A stretch of 64,000 nt of DNA from Juglans regia. Its lineage: Eukaryota; Streptophyta; Magnoliopsida; Fagales; Juglandaceae. The notes beneath the pieces are model-generated. The model was given only the letters and a program-made list of their open reading frames with translations. It did not search any database and was not told where the DNA came from. Where the stretch lies: contig NC_049905.1 in NCBI RefSeq assembly GCF_001411555.2, positions 21,194,097 to 21,258,096 of the forward strand, written 5' to 3'. Shown one piece after another: positions 1 to 11,330 of the stretch (positions are counted from its first letter, which is position 1; each line of letters begins with the position of its first letter). The position numbers and the translations under genes are program-made.

Positions 1-537
1 ATTTGTGCTTTCGCTTCTGTTGCGGATACATTAGCATCTGCAGCCCTCAAGTACCCGCTCGCATAGCAGGCATTATATGTGGGAAGCCTTTGATCTACTG
101 ACATGAAAGATATCAACGGACCATCAAGACGACAATTTGAGAGAAGGAGTTTGGAGAATCACGCCGCATTAATGGTTCTACTACCCGGACAACACGCCGC
201 ATTAACGATGCCGTCACAGAGCCACGCCTTATTTAAAGATTCTGACACAGGGAACACTACGAAGGATGCAGAATTCATGGGGGAAGGCGCGATCTGTCCC
301 CCCATAGTAATAGTATAAATAGCAGATCCCAGATACAATGATATCTCTCTCTGATTCCTAAATTTCTTTACTTATTTACAAACTTCCAAGAATTTTAACT
401 GACTTTGGCATCAGAGGTTACCCGACACCTAGGCCGCCCTCTCCAAGTTACACTTCTCTCCATCTTTTGCAGGCCCGTTACCGAAGACCTGAGCTGCCAG
501 AACTTGGCACAAAAGTATGCGAAATACGACGTTAACA
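1..537 (+). mobile_element. Ty3/gypsy LTR remnant, copy 1 (3' part of LTR)
   Basis: The stretch matches, with many differences, two other places in the window (15210-16272 and 32673-33357). Shared landmarks are the 'cacgccgcattaa' blocks, 'tctgtcccccca' before a 'tataaata' box, 'ctttggcatc', and a terminal 'gttaaca'. The next bases (538 onward, 'gtggcgtcttatgtgag') look like the primer-binding site that follows LTRs of Tat-lineage gypsy elements. Only the LTR end and PBS remain; no gag follows. The upstream end lies at or beyond the window edge. Confidence 0.65.
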
Positions 538-555
538 GTGGCGTCTTATGTGAGA

Positions 556-1030
556 TCGGGATAGATCTTATATAGGTTTATATACTCTACTTCCAACGGC
601 ATCATAAATATTGTTGTAATATCGATTAATTTATAATTATTCTAATAAACGATAACAGATTTGTGTAAAATTTTATTATTGAAATGTCAAACTTTAACAT
701 ATTGAATGATGTATTAATTTAGTATTCAGGTGATTGTTTTTGTAGCTATGGTTTCCTCCACCTAAGTGAGGGTCTTTAATAAATTTGGGACGAAGTCCAT
801 ATTGGACATGCCAGCTTTGGATCTTTGTTAAATATATATATATATATATATTACTTTAATAGATGATAAATGGATGATTAAATTCTAATATTTCGATTTA
901 TTTCCAGGTTAATATTTGTATAAATAATAATTAAAACTAGACACACAATAAACACTGTATTACTATATTTTTTTTAAATTGATTTTTTTTTAAAAAACTG
1001 GACATGACAAAAATTGTAATGCAAATAATT
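556..1030. repeat. AT-rich dispersed repeat, block 1
   Basis: The block has phrases that recur at 7990-8545, 12090-12439 and 12846-13135: 'gtgtaaaattttattatt', 'aactttaacatattgaatg', 'ttctaatatttcgattt' and 'actagacacacaataaac'. It is interrupted near 722-850 by unrelated sequence ending in a (TA)n run. No coding potential was seen. The family is unknown to me. Confidence 0.55.
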
Positions 1031-2690
1031 TAAAAATTGATCTTTTTATATAAACAATGTACCTCATCGATATATATATATATATATAATCATTTATATC
1101 TTAAAAGCCACTATAGGCAAATGAACATGAATGAACAATGTCTTTATTTGACATTTCCTTCTTCCACTTATTTCCCTATGTGTCTAATCCTATTACAGTT
1201 TTTCCATCTATTTTCCACAATTTCCTCTTCTCTAAAACCACATAATTCTTGCGACCAAAACCCCATGTGTAATCAATTATCTGACTCCAAGTCTCTTAGA
1301 CATGTCAAATGGGTTCACCATACAACAGAGCAAGGGAGAGGTAGAGACTCGACTAGGCATGTAAAAGCAAGGGAGGTGTCGTGGAGGGCTAGTGGTGGCA
1401 TCGTGGGCTGTAGGCAGCGGATCTAGGCCGTGCGACGACAAGAACCCGTGAGATAGAGAAAAGCTTCGTGAGAGAGGGAGGCAGATCGGGGAGCTGCGTC
1501 GTGTGGAAGAGGCGGCCGTCGAAGCTTGGGGGAGAAGCTGCTCACGATGGTGCGGTGGAGGGAAATCAAAGGGAGAGGAAGAGAGAGGGCTACGAGCTTC
1601 GGTCTGTTGCGGGGAAAGAGATGTATGTGGGGAGGAGATTGGCGTGGGGAAGATCGCCGGTGACTGGGCTTGGTGGTGATGCGGCAACGGCGACCGTCGG
1701 CGCTGGGAGGAGCCGAGGAGAAGAGAGATCGAGAGGGAGAGGGGCGTGCGACTGGAGGAAGGGAGGAGAGAGAGGGAAGAGGAAAATGTGATGGGAAAAA
1801 CTAGGGTTTGAGGCTTTAAATCTCAACCCTTCATCTTGAGTCTCCAGATTTGATGCAATTGTGGAGTTTAAAATATTGAAAATAAACTAACTTAAAATAG
1901 ATTATTAAAATATAAACATCATATCATACACTTAAAATCAGTTTTAATTTATAAAATACTAATTTTTCATCATTAAATAAATGATGAAGTTTTGCTAAAT
2001 ATTTTTAAGAGAGTAAAACCATATAAATAATTAGAGTAATGTTTAACATAATTTAGATCTCATAATATTCTTAATTAACTAAAATCATTTAGATAAAATG
2101 ATTTTCTACCATTATAATATTTTTGGAGCTTCCAAAATATAAGAGGCTTACTTTAATGACGAAACAACGTGAGAGCAACATAAGAATAAAAGACTCTGCA
2201 TTTTTTTAGTGCTCCCATGGTCATCGAGTAGTGTATTTGAATTTTTATTAATCGTGAGATAATTTTTTTGTTCATGCAATCAAATTTTAGAAAGTATCTT
2301 CTCTTGCCATAATTTGAGTATATTTTCTTATTCTAGAAAATGCATAAACATGGATGGTGGATTTGCCTCATACGAGCTTACAAAATCTTCTGCATGGTTG
2401 GATGTAACATGACATGCATGCATTGATCTCTACCGTCAAATATGCTTAATTTATAGAGCTGAAACTTCCATACAAAGCTTTAACACGTGATCATAATTGA
2501 TCTTTCACGTACAGATGATCAACCCAAAGGAAATGTTTGGAGATACTGCAGTTGAAACAAACTCTTCCTACCCAAGTAGAGAAAGATGTAAATTCATAGA
2601 TGCTTGCTTATATTAGGTTTTATGCTCTTATACATTAGGTTATTTACTAATCAATCTTATGAACTCTTTCAATCTTGATGATCGTGAACT
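1031..2690. other. Non-genic stretch with a GC/purine-rich island
   Basis: Between 1300 and 1800 the sequence changes from AT-rich to GC- and GA-rich (many 'gagagggag' and 'ggaggag' runs) and ends with 'aaactagggtttgag'. That looks like the 5' flank or leader of a former plant gene, or an internal piece of a transposon. Open frames on both strands there have low-complexity Ser/Pro/Arg composition, so none is called as a gene. The rest (1830-2690) is AT-rich with nothing recognisable. Confidence 0.4.
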
Positions 2691-2890
2691 TGTCAATGGA
2701 CAGCTTTGCTGTCCATATTTGTTTCCTTGATTTACTCTTCAGAATAATTATCTTAATATTTGACAGATTGTATACGAATAGAATTAGCATATACATAGTT
2801 CTTTCCATGTATATAATCATTTTGTACAGTTTATATAATAAAGAGAAACCACAAGGCCAACTATTCGGCCACTCACACAATATTTTGACA
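2691..2890 (+). repeat. 5' LTR of the copia element, followed by PBS
   Basis: It starts 'tgtcaatggaca' and ends 'tattttgaca'. Directly after it, 2891-2904 reads 'tggtatcaagagct', close to the initiator-Met tRNA primer-binding site used by copia elements. Confidence 0.93.
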
Positions 2891-3532
2891 TGGTATCAAG
2901 AGCTGGTTGCTAGGGTTCTTCTCTCGCTTAAATATTTTTTTTGTTTTCTCGGTTTCGTGTTTCGGTTTGTGCTGTTCTCGGTGCCGACGTGAAAGCTTCC
3001 TTGTTTTTTTCGGTCTTCTCCTTCTGGGTTGGTGTTGTCGGCACCCTCTGTTTCTAGTTTGAGTAGTTTCAGCACCTTCTAGTTCGAGCATTCTTAAACA
3101 CAAGTCTCTCCTGTGTTTTGGTGAGGTCTATGTTGTTTCTTGGTGAACCCAACGTGAAAATCTCATTTTTTTGGCACTTTCTTCGACTTTCGGCACGTCT
3201 AGTTTGTTCGGGTCTAGTTTCTTTGTTGTCGCAGTAGAGATTTGTGGGATTGTTTTTTTTTTTTCATTGTCGCAACAGCCTTTAGTGGGTTTTTCGGCTT
3301 GGTCTGTTATCTCTGTTGACTTCCCGTGGGCTTCTAGACTTGGTCTGGGTGCAACAACCCTCACGTGGGAGTTTTTTTTTTTTTTTTGTCGGCTTGGTCA
3401 GTATCTTTTGTGGCTTTCAGCATCATTGTTGATTTTTTTTTGTGACTTTCGAAACTTCCAGTTTATTTATTGGTCTCGGTTGATTTCCGTTGTTGTTTTT
3501 GTTTTGCTTTGTCTTGGATTCATTTATTTGTG

Positions 3533-4470
3533 ATGGACTCTGCACCTGTATGTGTCAAGTTTACGGGCACAAACTACCCTACTTGGGCATTTCAGTTTGA
3601 ACTTTTCCTCAAGGGAAAAGATCTTTGGGGTCATATTGATGGCACAGATGTCGCCCAAACATCTGATACTAACAAATCCAAAGATCTCAAGGCTTCTCCT
3701 TCATGGACTGTACTTGATGCTCAGATTATGTCTTAACTTCTTGGTTCGGTGGAACCACATATTGTTACCAACTTACGGGCTCATCACTCTGCTCAATCCA
3801 TGTGGAATTACTTGAAGAAAGTTTATCATCAAGCTAATGATGCTCGTCGCTTTCAGTTAAAACATGCGATTGTCACGTTTCAACATGGTAGTCTTTCCAT
3901 CCAATACTACTACTCGGCATTTCTGACTCTTCGGCATGAATATACTGATTTGGTTACAACGGATGTTCCTGTTGCCGCTCTTTCGACTATTTAGACTCTT
4001 CACGAGACTAGCCGGCATGATCAGTTTCTTATGAAACTACGCCCGGAATATGAATCTGTTTGTTCCTCTCTACTGAACAGATCGCATGTTCCTTCTCTTG
4101 ATATTTGTTTTGGTGAGTTACTTCGCGAAGAACGTCTTAGTACTCAAGCTATTCTGGAGCAATCTAATGGCAGTTCTGGGACGGCAACTGTGGCTTATGC
4201 TGCCCAAGGACAATGATCACCTATGACTTCTAAAAATTTGCAATGTTTCTGTTGTAAGTAATATGGGCATATTGCTGCTAATTGTCCTAAGAAATATTGT
4301 TCTTATTGTAAGAAAAAGGGTCATATTATCAAAGAATGCCGCATCCGCCCATAGAATCGTCAAGCTCAAGCATTCCAGACTTCTGTTACTGTTCCTCCCA
4401 CAGCGACTCTTGTAGCACATGGCTCTTCCTCAGGTGCTTCCTCTGATCTTGCACCTCTTGTAGCAAATTA
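3533..4470 (+). pseudogene. Copia gag remnant
   Basis: The frame opens at ATG 3533 and encodes the usual copia Gag start (KFTGTNYPTWAFQFELFLKG, about residues 8-27). The Gag core continues in frames broken at 3734, 3992 and 4214. A CCHC zinc knuckle (pattern CxxCxxxGHIAANC, first two Cys kept) lies at about 4246-4290. A second cysteine-rich motif with a GHI-x-KEC core follows to 4345. A stop near 4351 and another at 4468 separate it from protease. Gag would form the particle shell and bind RNA; this copy cannot make a full protein. Confidence 0.85.
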
Positions 4471-4483
4471 GTGCACACCAAAA

Positions 4484-5872
4484 ATGGTGCAACAAATGCT
4501 AATTTCGGCATTATCTGCGATGGGATTTCAAGGTAAAAATTCTCCTAAACTCTGGTACGTAGACTCGGGTGCTTCTAATCACATGACGAATACTCCCACA
4601 GCTTTGTGTCATGTTCGACCCTATGCTGGTCAATCTGCCATTCAGACTGCCAATGGCAATTCTTTGCCAATAGCTGCTGTCGGAGATGCCTCTTCTACAT
4701 TTACTAATGTGTTTCTTGCTCCTCAGCTTTCCACGAATCTTATTTCTGTTGGTCAATTAGTTGATAACAATTGTGCTGTTTATTTTTCTGGTGATGATTG
4801 TGTTGTGCAGGACCAGGTCACGGGGGAGCCGATCGCGAAGGGACCTAAAGTGGGGCGCTTGTTTACACTATTTTTACCTATTCCAGCACTTTCTCCAGTT
4901 TCTTCTATTAAGTCTTTTGCTTGTAATAATATTCCTGATCTGAGTATGGTGTGGCATCGTCGTTTAGGCCATCCCAATACTCAGATCTTATCTCATGTAT
5001 TGCACTCTGGCTTTCTTGGTGATAAAGAACGTTCTTCTTCTTTATCTCTTGAGTGTGATTCTTGTAAACTTGATAAAAGCAAAACTCTTCCATTTCCTTT
5101 GCATGCTAGTAGAGCTTCTCATTGCTTTGATCTTATCCATAGTGATGTTTGGGGACCTTCCCCGGTTAGTTCACATGAAAAATTTAAATACCATGTGACT
5201 TTCATTGATGATCATAGCAGATTCACTTGGGTTTATTTTCTTCGCTCTAAATTTGAGGTTTTTCGTACTTTCACTAAGCTTTTAGCGTATGTCAACAATC
5301 AATTTTCTGCAACTATTAAGACATTACGCACAGATTCTGGTGGTGAATATCTGTCTACTGAGTTTTTCGCATTCTTGGCTTCTAGAGGTATTATACATCA
5401 ACGTTCATGTCCCGCGACTCCTCAACAAAATGGAGTAGCCGAACACAAAAATCGTCATCTTCTTGATGTGGTACATACTCTCTTGTTAGAATCATCTGTT
5501 CCATCCATGTTCTAGGTCGAGGCTCTGAAAACTGCTACTCACTTGATTAATCGTTTACCTTCCCAAGTCTTACACATGGAGTCTCCCTATTTCCGCTTGT
5601 TTGCTAAGCAACCTAGTTACGATAATCTCCGTATCTTTGGTTGTGTATGTTTTGTTCATTTACCTCCTCATGAGCGACATAAATTATCTGCTCAATCTAT
5701 TAGATGTGCATTCTTAGGATATAATGTGTGTCAAAAAGGTTTTGTTTGCTATGATCCTACATTACATCGCACACACATTTCTAGGAATGTTATTTTCTTT
5801 AAAAAGCAACATTTCTTTCTTGTGTCCTCTGTGCGTGCCCTCTTCTTCTACTGTGATCCTTCCCTCCTTTGA
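4484..5872 (+). pseudogene. Copia protease and integrase remnant
   Basis: The aspartic protease motif DSGASNHMT is at about 4562. The GAG-pre-integrase block (WHRRLGHPN) is at about 4953. The integrase core has its first Asp in HSDVWG, its second in LRTDSGGEY, and the Glu in NGVAEHKNRH. The Arg usually following that Glu is replaced by His. A TAG at 5513 cuts the frame, and coding similarity resumes in another register at about 5543-5872 (NRLPSQVL, GCVCFVHLP, CAFLGY). The catalytic residues are therefore visible but the chain is broken. Confidence 0.88.
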
Positions 5873-6115
5873 GCAGCAATTCTCAGATCTTCATCAAGTC
5901 AGTTCTTGCTTTAAACCAGGTATGGTGTATACGAGACGCTCCCGCCCACAGTCTCTTCCGGTGGCTCACCCGATATCTGATCCTAACATGCCCCGGAATC
6001 AATCAGTTTCAGCACCTCCAGAGCCTTTGGTATGTCACTCTCCTCGAGTGTCTGTACCCCCGGATAGGTATGGGTTCTCTTCTGGAAATTCTCTTTCAGC
6101 TTACCTACTGCTGCA

Positions 6116-7562
6116 TTGTCTAATTTTGATATTCCCACATGCTACTCACATGCTGTCAAGCATGACTGTTGGCGACTAGCTATGCAGGAAGAGATTGTCG
6201 CTCTAGAGGCCAATCACACCTGGGACATTGAGCCTTGTCCTTCCACTATAGTTCCCCTGGGTTGCAAATGGGTTTGCTCAGTCAAGGTTCGCTCTGATGG
6301 AAGTTTGGATCGTTATAAAACTCGGATTGTTGCCCTTGGGAATAATCAGGAATATGGTGTCAATTATGAGACCTTTGCTCCTGTGGCTAAGATGACCATT
6401 GTTCGTACAATCCTAGCTCTTGCTGCTTCCAATGATTGGCCAATACATCAGATGGATGTCAATAATGATTTTCTTCATGGGGACCTTAAAGAGTGTATTT
6501 ATATGAAGCCACCCCCGAGATTGTTTTCCTCTCCGACCTCCAATGTGTGTAAACTCCGTCGCTCTCTTTATGGTCTCAAACAAGCTCCAAGGGCCTGGTT
6601 GATAAATTTCAAACCACTTTATTACAATTTTCTTTCAAGTAGAGCAAGTATGACACTTCATTGTTTCTTCGAAAATCAGACACGGGTATTGTTGTCCTTT
6701 TGGTTTATGTTAATGATATTGTGATCACTGGTTCCGATTCTGCTTTCTTGTCCAGCTCAAGACTCATCTCTCAGAATCCTTTCATATGAAAGATCTTGGG
6801 TCTCTCACGTATTTTCTTGGTCTTGAGGTGCATCGTAGTCCCTCTGGTATTTCACTCAATCAACATAAGTATGCTAGTGATTTGATGGCTACAGCTAGAC
6901 TACAGGAAGTTGCCTCTGTCGATACTCCCATGAAATTAAATGTCAAGCTTCGCAAAGAGGAGGGTGACTTACTTGCTGATCCCAGTTTATATCGGAAGTT
7001 GGTGGCTTGCCTTGTCTATCTTACTATCACTAAACCAGATATTTCTTTTGTTGTACAGCAAGTCAGCCAGTTTCTTCAGACTCTTTGTCATCTTCATTTG
7101 GCTGCTGTCTGTAGGATCATACGCTATGTTCAGGGCACTTCTGCCCGTGGCTTATTCTTTCCTGCAAGCAATTCTCCTCGTCTTGCTACATATAGCGATA
7201 CTGATTGGGCTAGTTGTGCTGATACACGTCGCTCCATCACTGGTTGGTGTGTGTTCTTAGGTGATGCGTTGACCTCCTGGAAGAGTAAGAAACAAGACAG
7301 AGTTTTTAAGTCCTCTACAGAATCTGAATACCGAGCGATGTCCCTTGCTTGCTCCGAAATAATTTGCCTTCAAGGTTTGCTTGCTGAGTTAGACTTCTCT
7401 AAGACCGATTCTACATCTTTACAAACCGATAATACAAGTGCTATTCAAATCATGGCCAATACTGTCTATCATGAGCGCACAAAGCATATTGAAGTAGACT
7501 GTCACTCTATCCGTGAAGCCTTTGAAGCTCGTGTTATCACTCTTCCACACATTTCCACTTAA
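6116..7562 (+). pseudogene. Copia reverse transcriptase and RNase H remnant
   Basis: The RT starts with the VPLGCKWVCSVK block, then FAPVAKMTIVRTILALAA, MDVNNDFLHGDL and SLYGLKQAPRAW. The catalytic box normally reading YVDD reads YVND at 6706-6717, so one metal-binding Asp is lost. The frame shifts around 6600-6790. RNase H follows with SDTDWASCADTRRSITGWC, SSTESEYRAMS and HIEVDCHSIREAF. Both the Asp-to-Asn change and the frameshifts would inactivate it. Confidence 0.9.
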
Positions 7563-7668
7563 CTACAAATTGTTGATATCTTCACCTAGGCTCTCACTCG
7601 TCATCGACTTTGCTTCCTAAGTAGCAAATTGATGCTGGTTGATCAACCCGCATCAATTTGAGGGGGGC

Positions 7669-7880
7669 TGTCAATGGACATCTTTGCTGTCCATATTTGT
7701 TTCCATATGTGTTTCCTTGATTTACTCTAAAGAATAATTAGTTTAATATTTGATAGATTGTATAAGAATAGAATTAGCATATACATAGTTCTTCCCATGT
7801 ATAGAATCATTTTGTACCGTTTATATAATAAAGAGAAACCAAAAGGCCAACTATTCGGCCATTCACACAATATTTTGACA
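7669..7880 (+). repeat. 3' LTR of the copia element, preceded by polypurine tract
   Basis: It matches the 5' LTR except for scattered substitutions and a 12-bp insertion that repeats 'atatttgtttcc' as 'atatgtgtttcc'. The bases just before it ('ttgaggggggc', about 7658-7668) are a polypurine tract for plus-strand priming. The TSD GAACT follows at 7881-7885. Confidence 0.93.
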
Positions 7881-7989
7881 GAACTAACAACTAATTCAAT
7901 TATTCAAGATTATGTACTGCATATAAGGAATCGTACTTTATTTTCTGATTGGATACATTATTTTCGGGAATTTTTCTTTTTCTTCCAAT

Positions 7990-8545
7990 TAGGCAAATGT
8001 AGTAAACGTGTTTTGCACGTTAAACCACTACTAGTATATATAAAAGCTTCTATAATTATTTTAATAAATGATAGCGGATTTATGTAAAATTTTATTATTT
8101 AAATATCAAACTTTAACGTATTGAATGATGTGTTAATATAGTACTTTAATAGAACGTTATAATATACAAAAAGTTATTGGATGGGGTATTAATATAGCGT
8201 TTGTATAAACGAGAGATGTCTGACTAAATTCTAATATATTTCTTATTACTCGAGTGTCAAATTTTAACGTATTGAGTGATGTGTCAATATAGTACTTTAA
8301 TAGATGATAAATGGAAATGGATGTTGAAATTCTAATATTTAGATTTCTATACTAGGTTGATATTTTTATAAATGATATTCAAAACTAGACACACAATAAA
8401 CGTTGTAATATACAAAATTTTATTGGATGGGGTATTGATATAGTGTCCTTATAAACTATATATGTCTGATGAAATTCTAATTAATATATTTTTTTGATTT
8501 ATTTGTTTTTGAACTCTATACAAGTAACGTTGTAATATCAATCAA
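7990..8545. repeat. AT-rich dispersed repeat, block 2 (about two internal units)
   Basis: It shares phrases with the block at 556-1030, and here they recur inside the block. 'Ttaacgtattga' with a following 'tcaatatagtactttaatag'-type phrase occurs near 8115 and 8260. 'Tggatggggtatt' occurs near 8173 and 8427. 'Acgttgtaatatac' also recurs. It contains no open frame of interest. Confidence 0.55.
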
Positions 8546-8595
8546 TAAGAAAGTCCAACCAACACTTTAAGTTCAATAAAAAAAATGAAAAATTA

Positions 8596-8751
8596 TATAC
8601 ATAAGCCTCACACTCCTGCACATCACTTAAAAGTATGTGAATTTATTCTTTTATCCTTATGTTTCATGAAATATGAAATATGAAATATGAAGATAAAAGA
8701 GTAAAATCACATATTTTTTAAGTGGTGTGCAGAGTGTGAGGCTTACGTATA
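8596..8751. mobile_element. Hairpin-forming MITE, about 155 bp
   Basis: The two ends are inverted copies: 'taagcctcacactc' at about 8602 and 'gagtgtgaggctta' ending about 8744. Pairing continues inward through 'gcacatcactta' with 'taagtggtgtgc' and 'cttttatc' with 'gataaaag'. Between the arms is 'atgaaatatgaaatatgaa'. The flanks 'tatac' and 'gtata' fit a short TA-type target site, but the exact TSD is unclear. Confidence 0.7.
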
Positions 8752-9679
8752 GCATAACTCAAAAAAAATATGTACTTTAAATTAAAACAATCATCTTATA
8801 ACAGGAAGGTCATTATGATCCAACCACACATACAGTACCTCTTCAACGAATTTTATACATATAATTTGAAACATATCCATTCGATCAAATTGGGATCACA
8901 AAATTATAGTGCTCCTCCAGGCCAAACACATCCATTTGATATGATAGCATGATACTTGAATCTGATGAACCATTTGATATGTACTCCTTCCCCATCTCTA
9001 CATCAAGGAATGAACTGACAGGCTAAGGTGTTCATCAAGAAAAAATTTCAATAATAAATCAAAACATACAGAGCAGACCTGTGTTGCCAAATGCTTTCTT
9101 TGACGATCATGTACATCGAGGAGGTATCAATGGCTTGAAAACACCCAAAAATAAAATTCAAGAAATCACATTATGAATCGTGGCAATATGGTTAGTTTTT
9201 CATACTTTGGCCAATTAAAAAAGAAAAAAAGAAAGATTGTTTGGCAAATTAAATTAATATCAGACTCAGCATGTATGAAAAATTCAATTTCTGCAAGACT
9301 ATACCAGCCCAATCCAATATTTCAATCCATCAACAATTCCAGGACCATAAATTATGTGAGCATTGACTATATCAACCCAATCCAATATAATGATAGATGC
9401 CTCTAGAATATTAAATCAAACATAAATAAATATATATTTGGGGTGGGTGGGGGGGGGGGGAGAACATCGCTGGGTTGGAAATAGATGAAGAGGAAATATC
9501 CAGCAACAAGACCGATAGAAATCAAAACCAGAAAAACCTAACATGGTACCGAAGAAACCCATCTCAAATCTCCGTCCAACAACAGAGATTTTTCCGCAAG
9601 TCATTATTCCATGATTTAAAAAAAAAAAAAAGGGTATTCCAACATACTTTTGCAAAGAAAAAAAAAAGTATTGCCTTTT
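8752..9679. other. Intergenic stretch
   Basis: No gene is called here. On the minus strand about 9080-9150 looks exon-like, reading ending in a 'cacag|gtctgc' donor and containing the open residues AIDTSSMYMIVKESIWQHR, but nothing around it confirms a gene. A poly-G run lies at about 9443-9461 and A-rich runs at 9618-9667. Confidence 0.4.
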
Positions 9680-10254
9680 TTTCTATCTCGGATATGCATT
9701 ACCTGTTTTCGGATAAAAAAACAGATTCATTGGATAAAAACACAGTTTGCAACTTTCCACGGTTTACAAAATTAAAGATGAATTTTATAGGTATTCTAAT
9801 ATGCAAAGGTATTCTAATGCTTTACAGTTTACACTTGCAAGTACCAACCTCTTTTTTGTGTTGGGACAATAGAGATAGCATGATTCAACTGTTTGGAGCA
9901 CAGACATCCGGCCAAGGAGGCATTTTCAGAGCAGCATCACGGATAGAATAGCTTCCTCCACTGTAGGCATTCAATTCTCAAAAGTATTTCAGAAGAAAAA
10001 ATGTGAATGACTTGGTGGTACTTGCAAGTGTAAGCCGTAAAGCATTTCATCATCAGATTGAGAATCCTAAACCATGCGAAATAGCAACTTCTAATATGAT
10101 GGAGCTACACAGACTCAATATCCTACTGACAGGTTAATAATAACTGACTGATAAAATCAGCTTCAATTGCACAAAAGAATTACTTCATAACCCAAAGAAT
10201 AATCAACTAAAAGCCACTCATGCACCAAAGATCCAACCAAAAAGCACTAGGTAC

Positions 10255-10464
10255 GGATAAAAAAAGAAAAAGAAAAAGAAACCGGTTCCAAAAAAGGAAT
10301 GCAAAACCGTGAGAAGCAAAACGGATCCAACTAGAACGACCTAAAACCACCGCGAACCACACCAACTATAGTTAAGAGAGAGCATATCTACAGCAATATA
10401 TCCCAGAAAGCCAACATAATTTTTGTGCCCCTATCTTATTCTATAATCTTAACAGTGCTGGTAC
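10255..10464. other. Extra segment present only in the left arm, bounded by GGTAC
   Basis: The right arm reads straight through the site ('cattgtacctagtgc', about 13590). The left arm has 'ggtac' at 10250-10254, about 205 bp of new sequence with a GA/A-rich start, then 'ggtac' again at 10460-10464. Either a small insertion made a 5-bp target duplication, or the right arm lost the segment between short direct repeats. I do not recognise the segment. Confidence 0.7.
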
Positions 10465-10498
10465 AATGATGCAATCCGAAGCCCTCTTCAGGCTCTGC

Positions 10499-10804
10499 CT
10501 AAGGGTGTAACCCATCCAACATAAGCGAAAGATCCTTAAATTCAACAACCAGACTGCATGGCATTAAAAATGGGAGAAGCTCAACAGCATATTCTATCAT
10601 TGCAAGAACATGGAATGACCTGCATGAGTAGTACCATATTTCTTGGATAGAGTAACAATAGCTTAAACAAAAGTTTTTATCACAAATTTTCCACATCAAT
10701 GCACCGAGAAAACTGACCTGTGGCAACCGCCTAAGATGCCACATTATTGCAGCAGCCCCTGCTTTCCAGCACTTCTGCTGCTGCTTAACTTCAGCTATGG
10801 AGAC
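10499..10804 (-). pseudogene. Open 101-codon 3'-terminal exon-like frame in the inverted-repeat arm
   Basis: The frame runs from about 10804 to a TAG at 10499 without a stop. It begins after a TGA and an 'aaag' that could be a splice acceptor, so it may be a last exon and not a free-standing gene. The product starts VSIAEVKQQQKCWKAG and ends VEFKDLSLMLDGLHP. I do not recognise the family. The matching frame in the right arm (about 13251-13559, + strand) keeps both ends but has a 1-nt insertion near 13378 that breaks it. The arm therefore looks derived from the 3' end of a gene, with one copy decayed. Expression is unknown. Confidence 0.45.
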
Positions 10805-10922
10805 CTTTCAAAATGAAAGTAGAAGAATTCAGAAATTTAGATAGAATAAACCAAAGTTCTGCCATCGTCATAAGAATAGGTTTAAAAGAACGAATAAAAG
10901 GATGTACAATTGGAAATAAAAA

Positions 10923-11330
10923 GGTAATTAAGCATCATCTGCATCACTCTCCACTAACACGTGCTACACGGTTGACCCAGTATTTTCTTCCATCACAGGA
11001 CCTGACACCTTGTATCTGCTCAAAGTCGTAACCATATACACTAGTCCAAGTCCACATGGGTTAGGATTGTCACTTGTATTTAACTAGATTCCCATACAAA
11101 GTTCACCCCATGCACTAAATTATTTGATGAACTCAACATGATAAAAATATAACTTCTTATTCTTCTTCTTACAATGTTTTATATTTGTAACTTTGTTGTT
11201 GTTTTCAGTTAATGATGCCGACCGTGCTCGTGTCATGCCAAGTGGGCCAGATCAAAGTCAGCTTTCCATGACCTTGTCAAAAGCATTTCCATAAATAATC
11301 AGATGTATGAATTCATAGAAATATAAAACG
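10923..11330. other. Spacer in the inverted-repeat loop
   Basis: No gene or recognised repeat was seen between the left arm and the pseudogene fragment. Confidence 0.4.

Larger units (their letters stand above)
2691..7880 (+). mobile_element. Complete but defective Ty1/copia LTR retrotransposon
   Basis: The element is bounded by two LTRs (2691-2890 and 7669-7880) that start TG and end CA. It is flanked by the 5-bp target duplication GAACT (2686-2690 and 7881-7885). The order is LTR, PBS, gag with zinc knuckle, protease, integrase, reverse transcriptase, RNase H, polypurine tract, LTR, which is the copia order. The coding frame is broken by several stops and frameshifts, for example stops near 3734, 3992, 4214, 4351, 4468 and 5513. 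The LTRs differ at about a dozen sites and by a 12-bp insertion, so the insertion is not recent. It could not now move by itself. Confidence 0.95.
9680..10922 (+). repeat. Left arm of a large inverted repeat
   Basis: Read on the minus strand, this arm matches 13136-14172 nearly base for base over about 1 kb. Clear landmarks are 'acctgttttcgga' near 9700, 'ggaggcattttcagagcagc' near 9916, 'cagagcctgaagagggcttc' on the minus strand at about 10477-10497, and 'gtacaattggaaataaa' near 10904. The left arm has about 210 bp (10255-10464) that the right arm lacks. The two arms flank a loop of about 2.2 kb holding a pseudogene fragment and a MITE. Confidence 0.92.

Noticed and set aside
1277..1791. Open frames on both strands over the GA-rich island
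   Set aside because: Composition is low complexity (Ser/Pro or Arg/Gly), there is no known domain, and both strands are open at once, as expected from purine-rich DNA.
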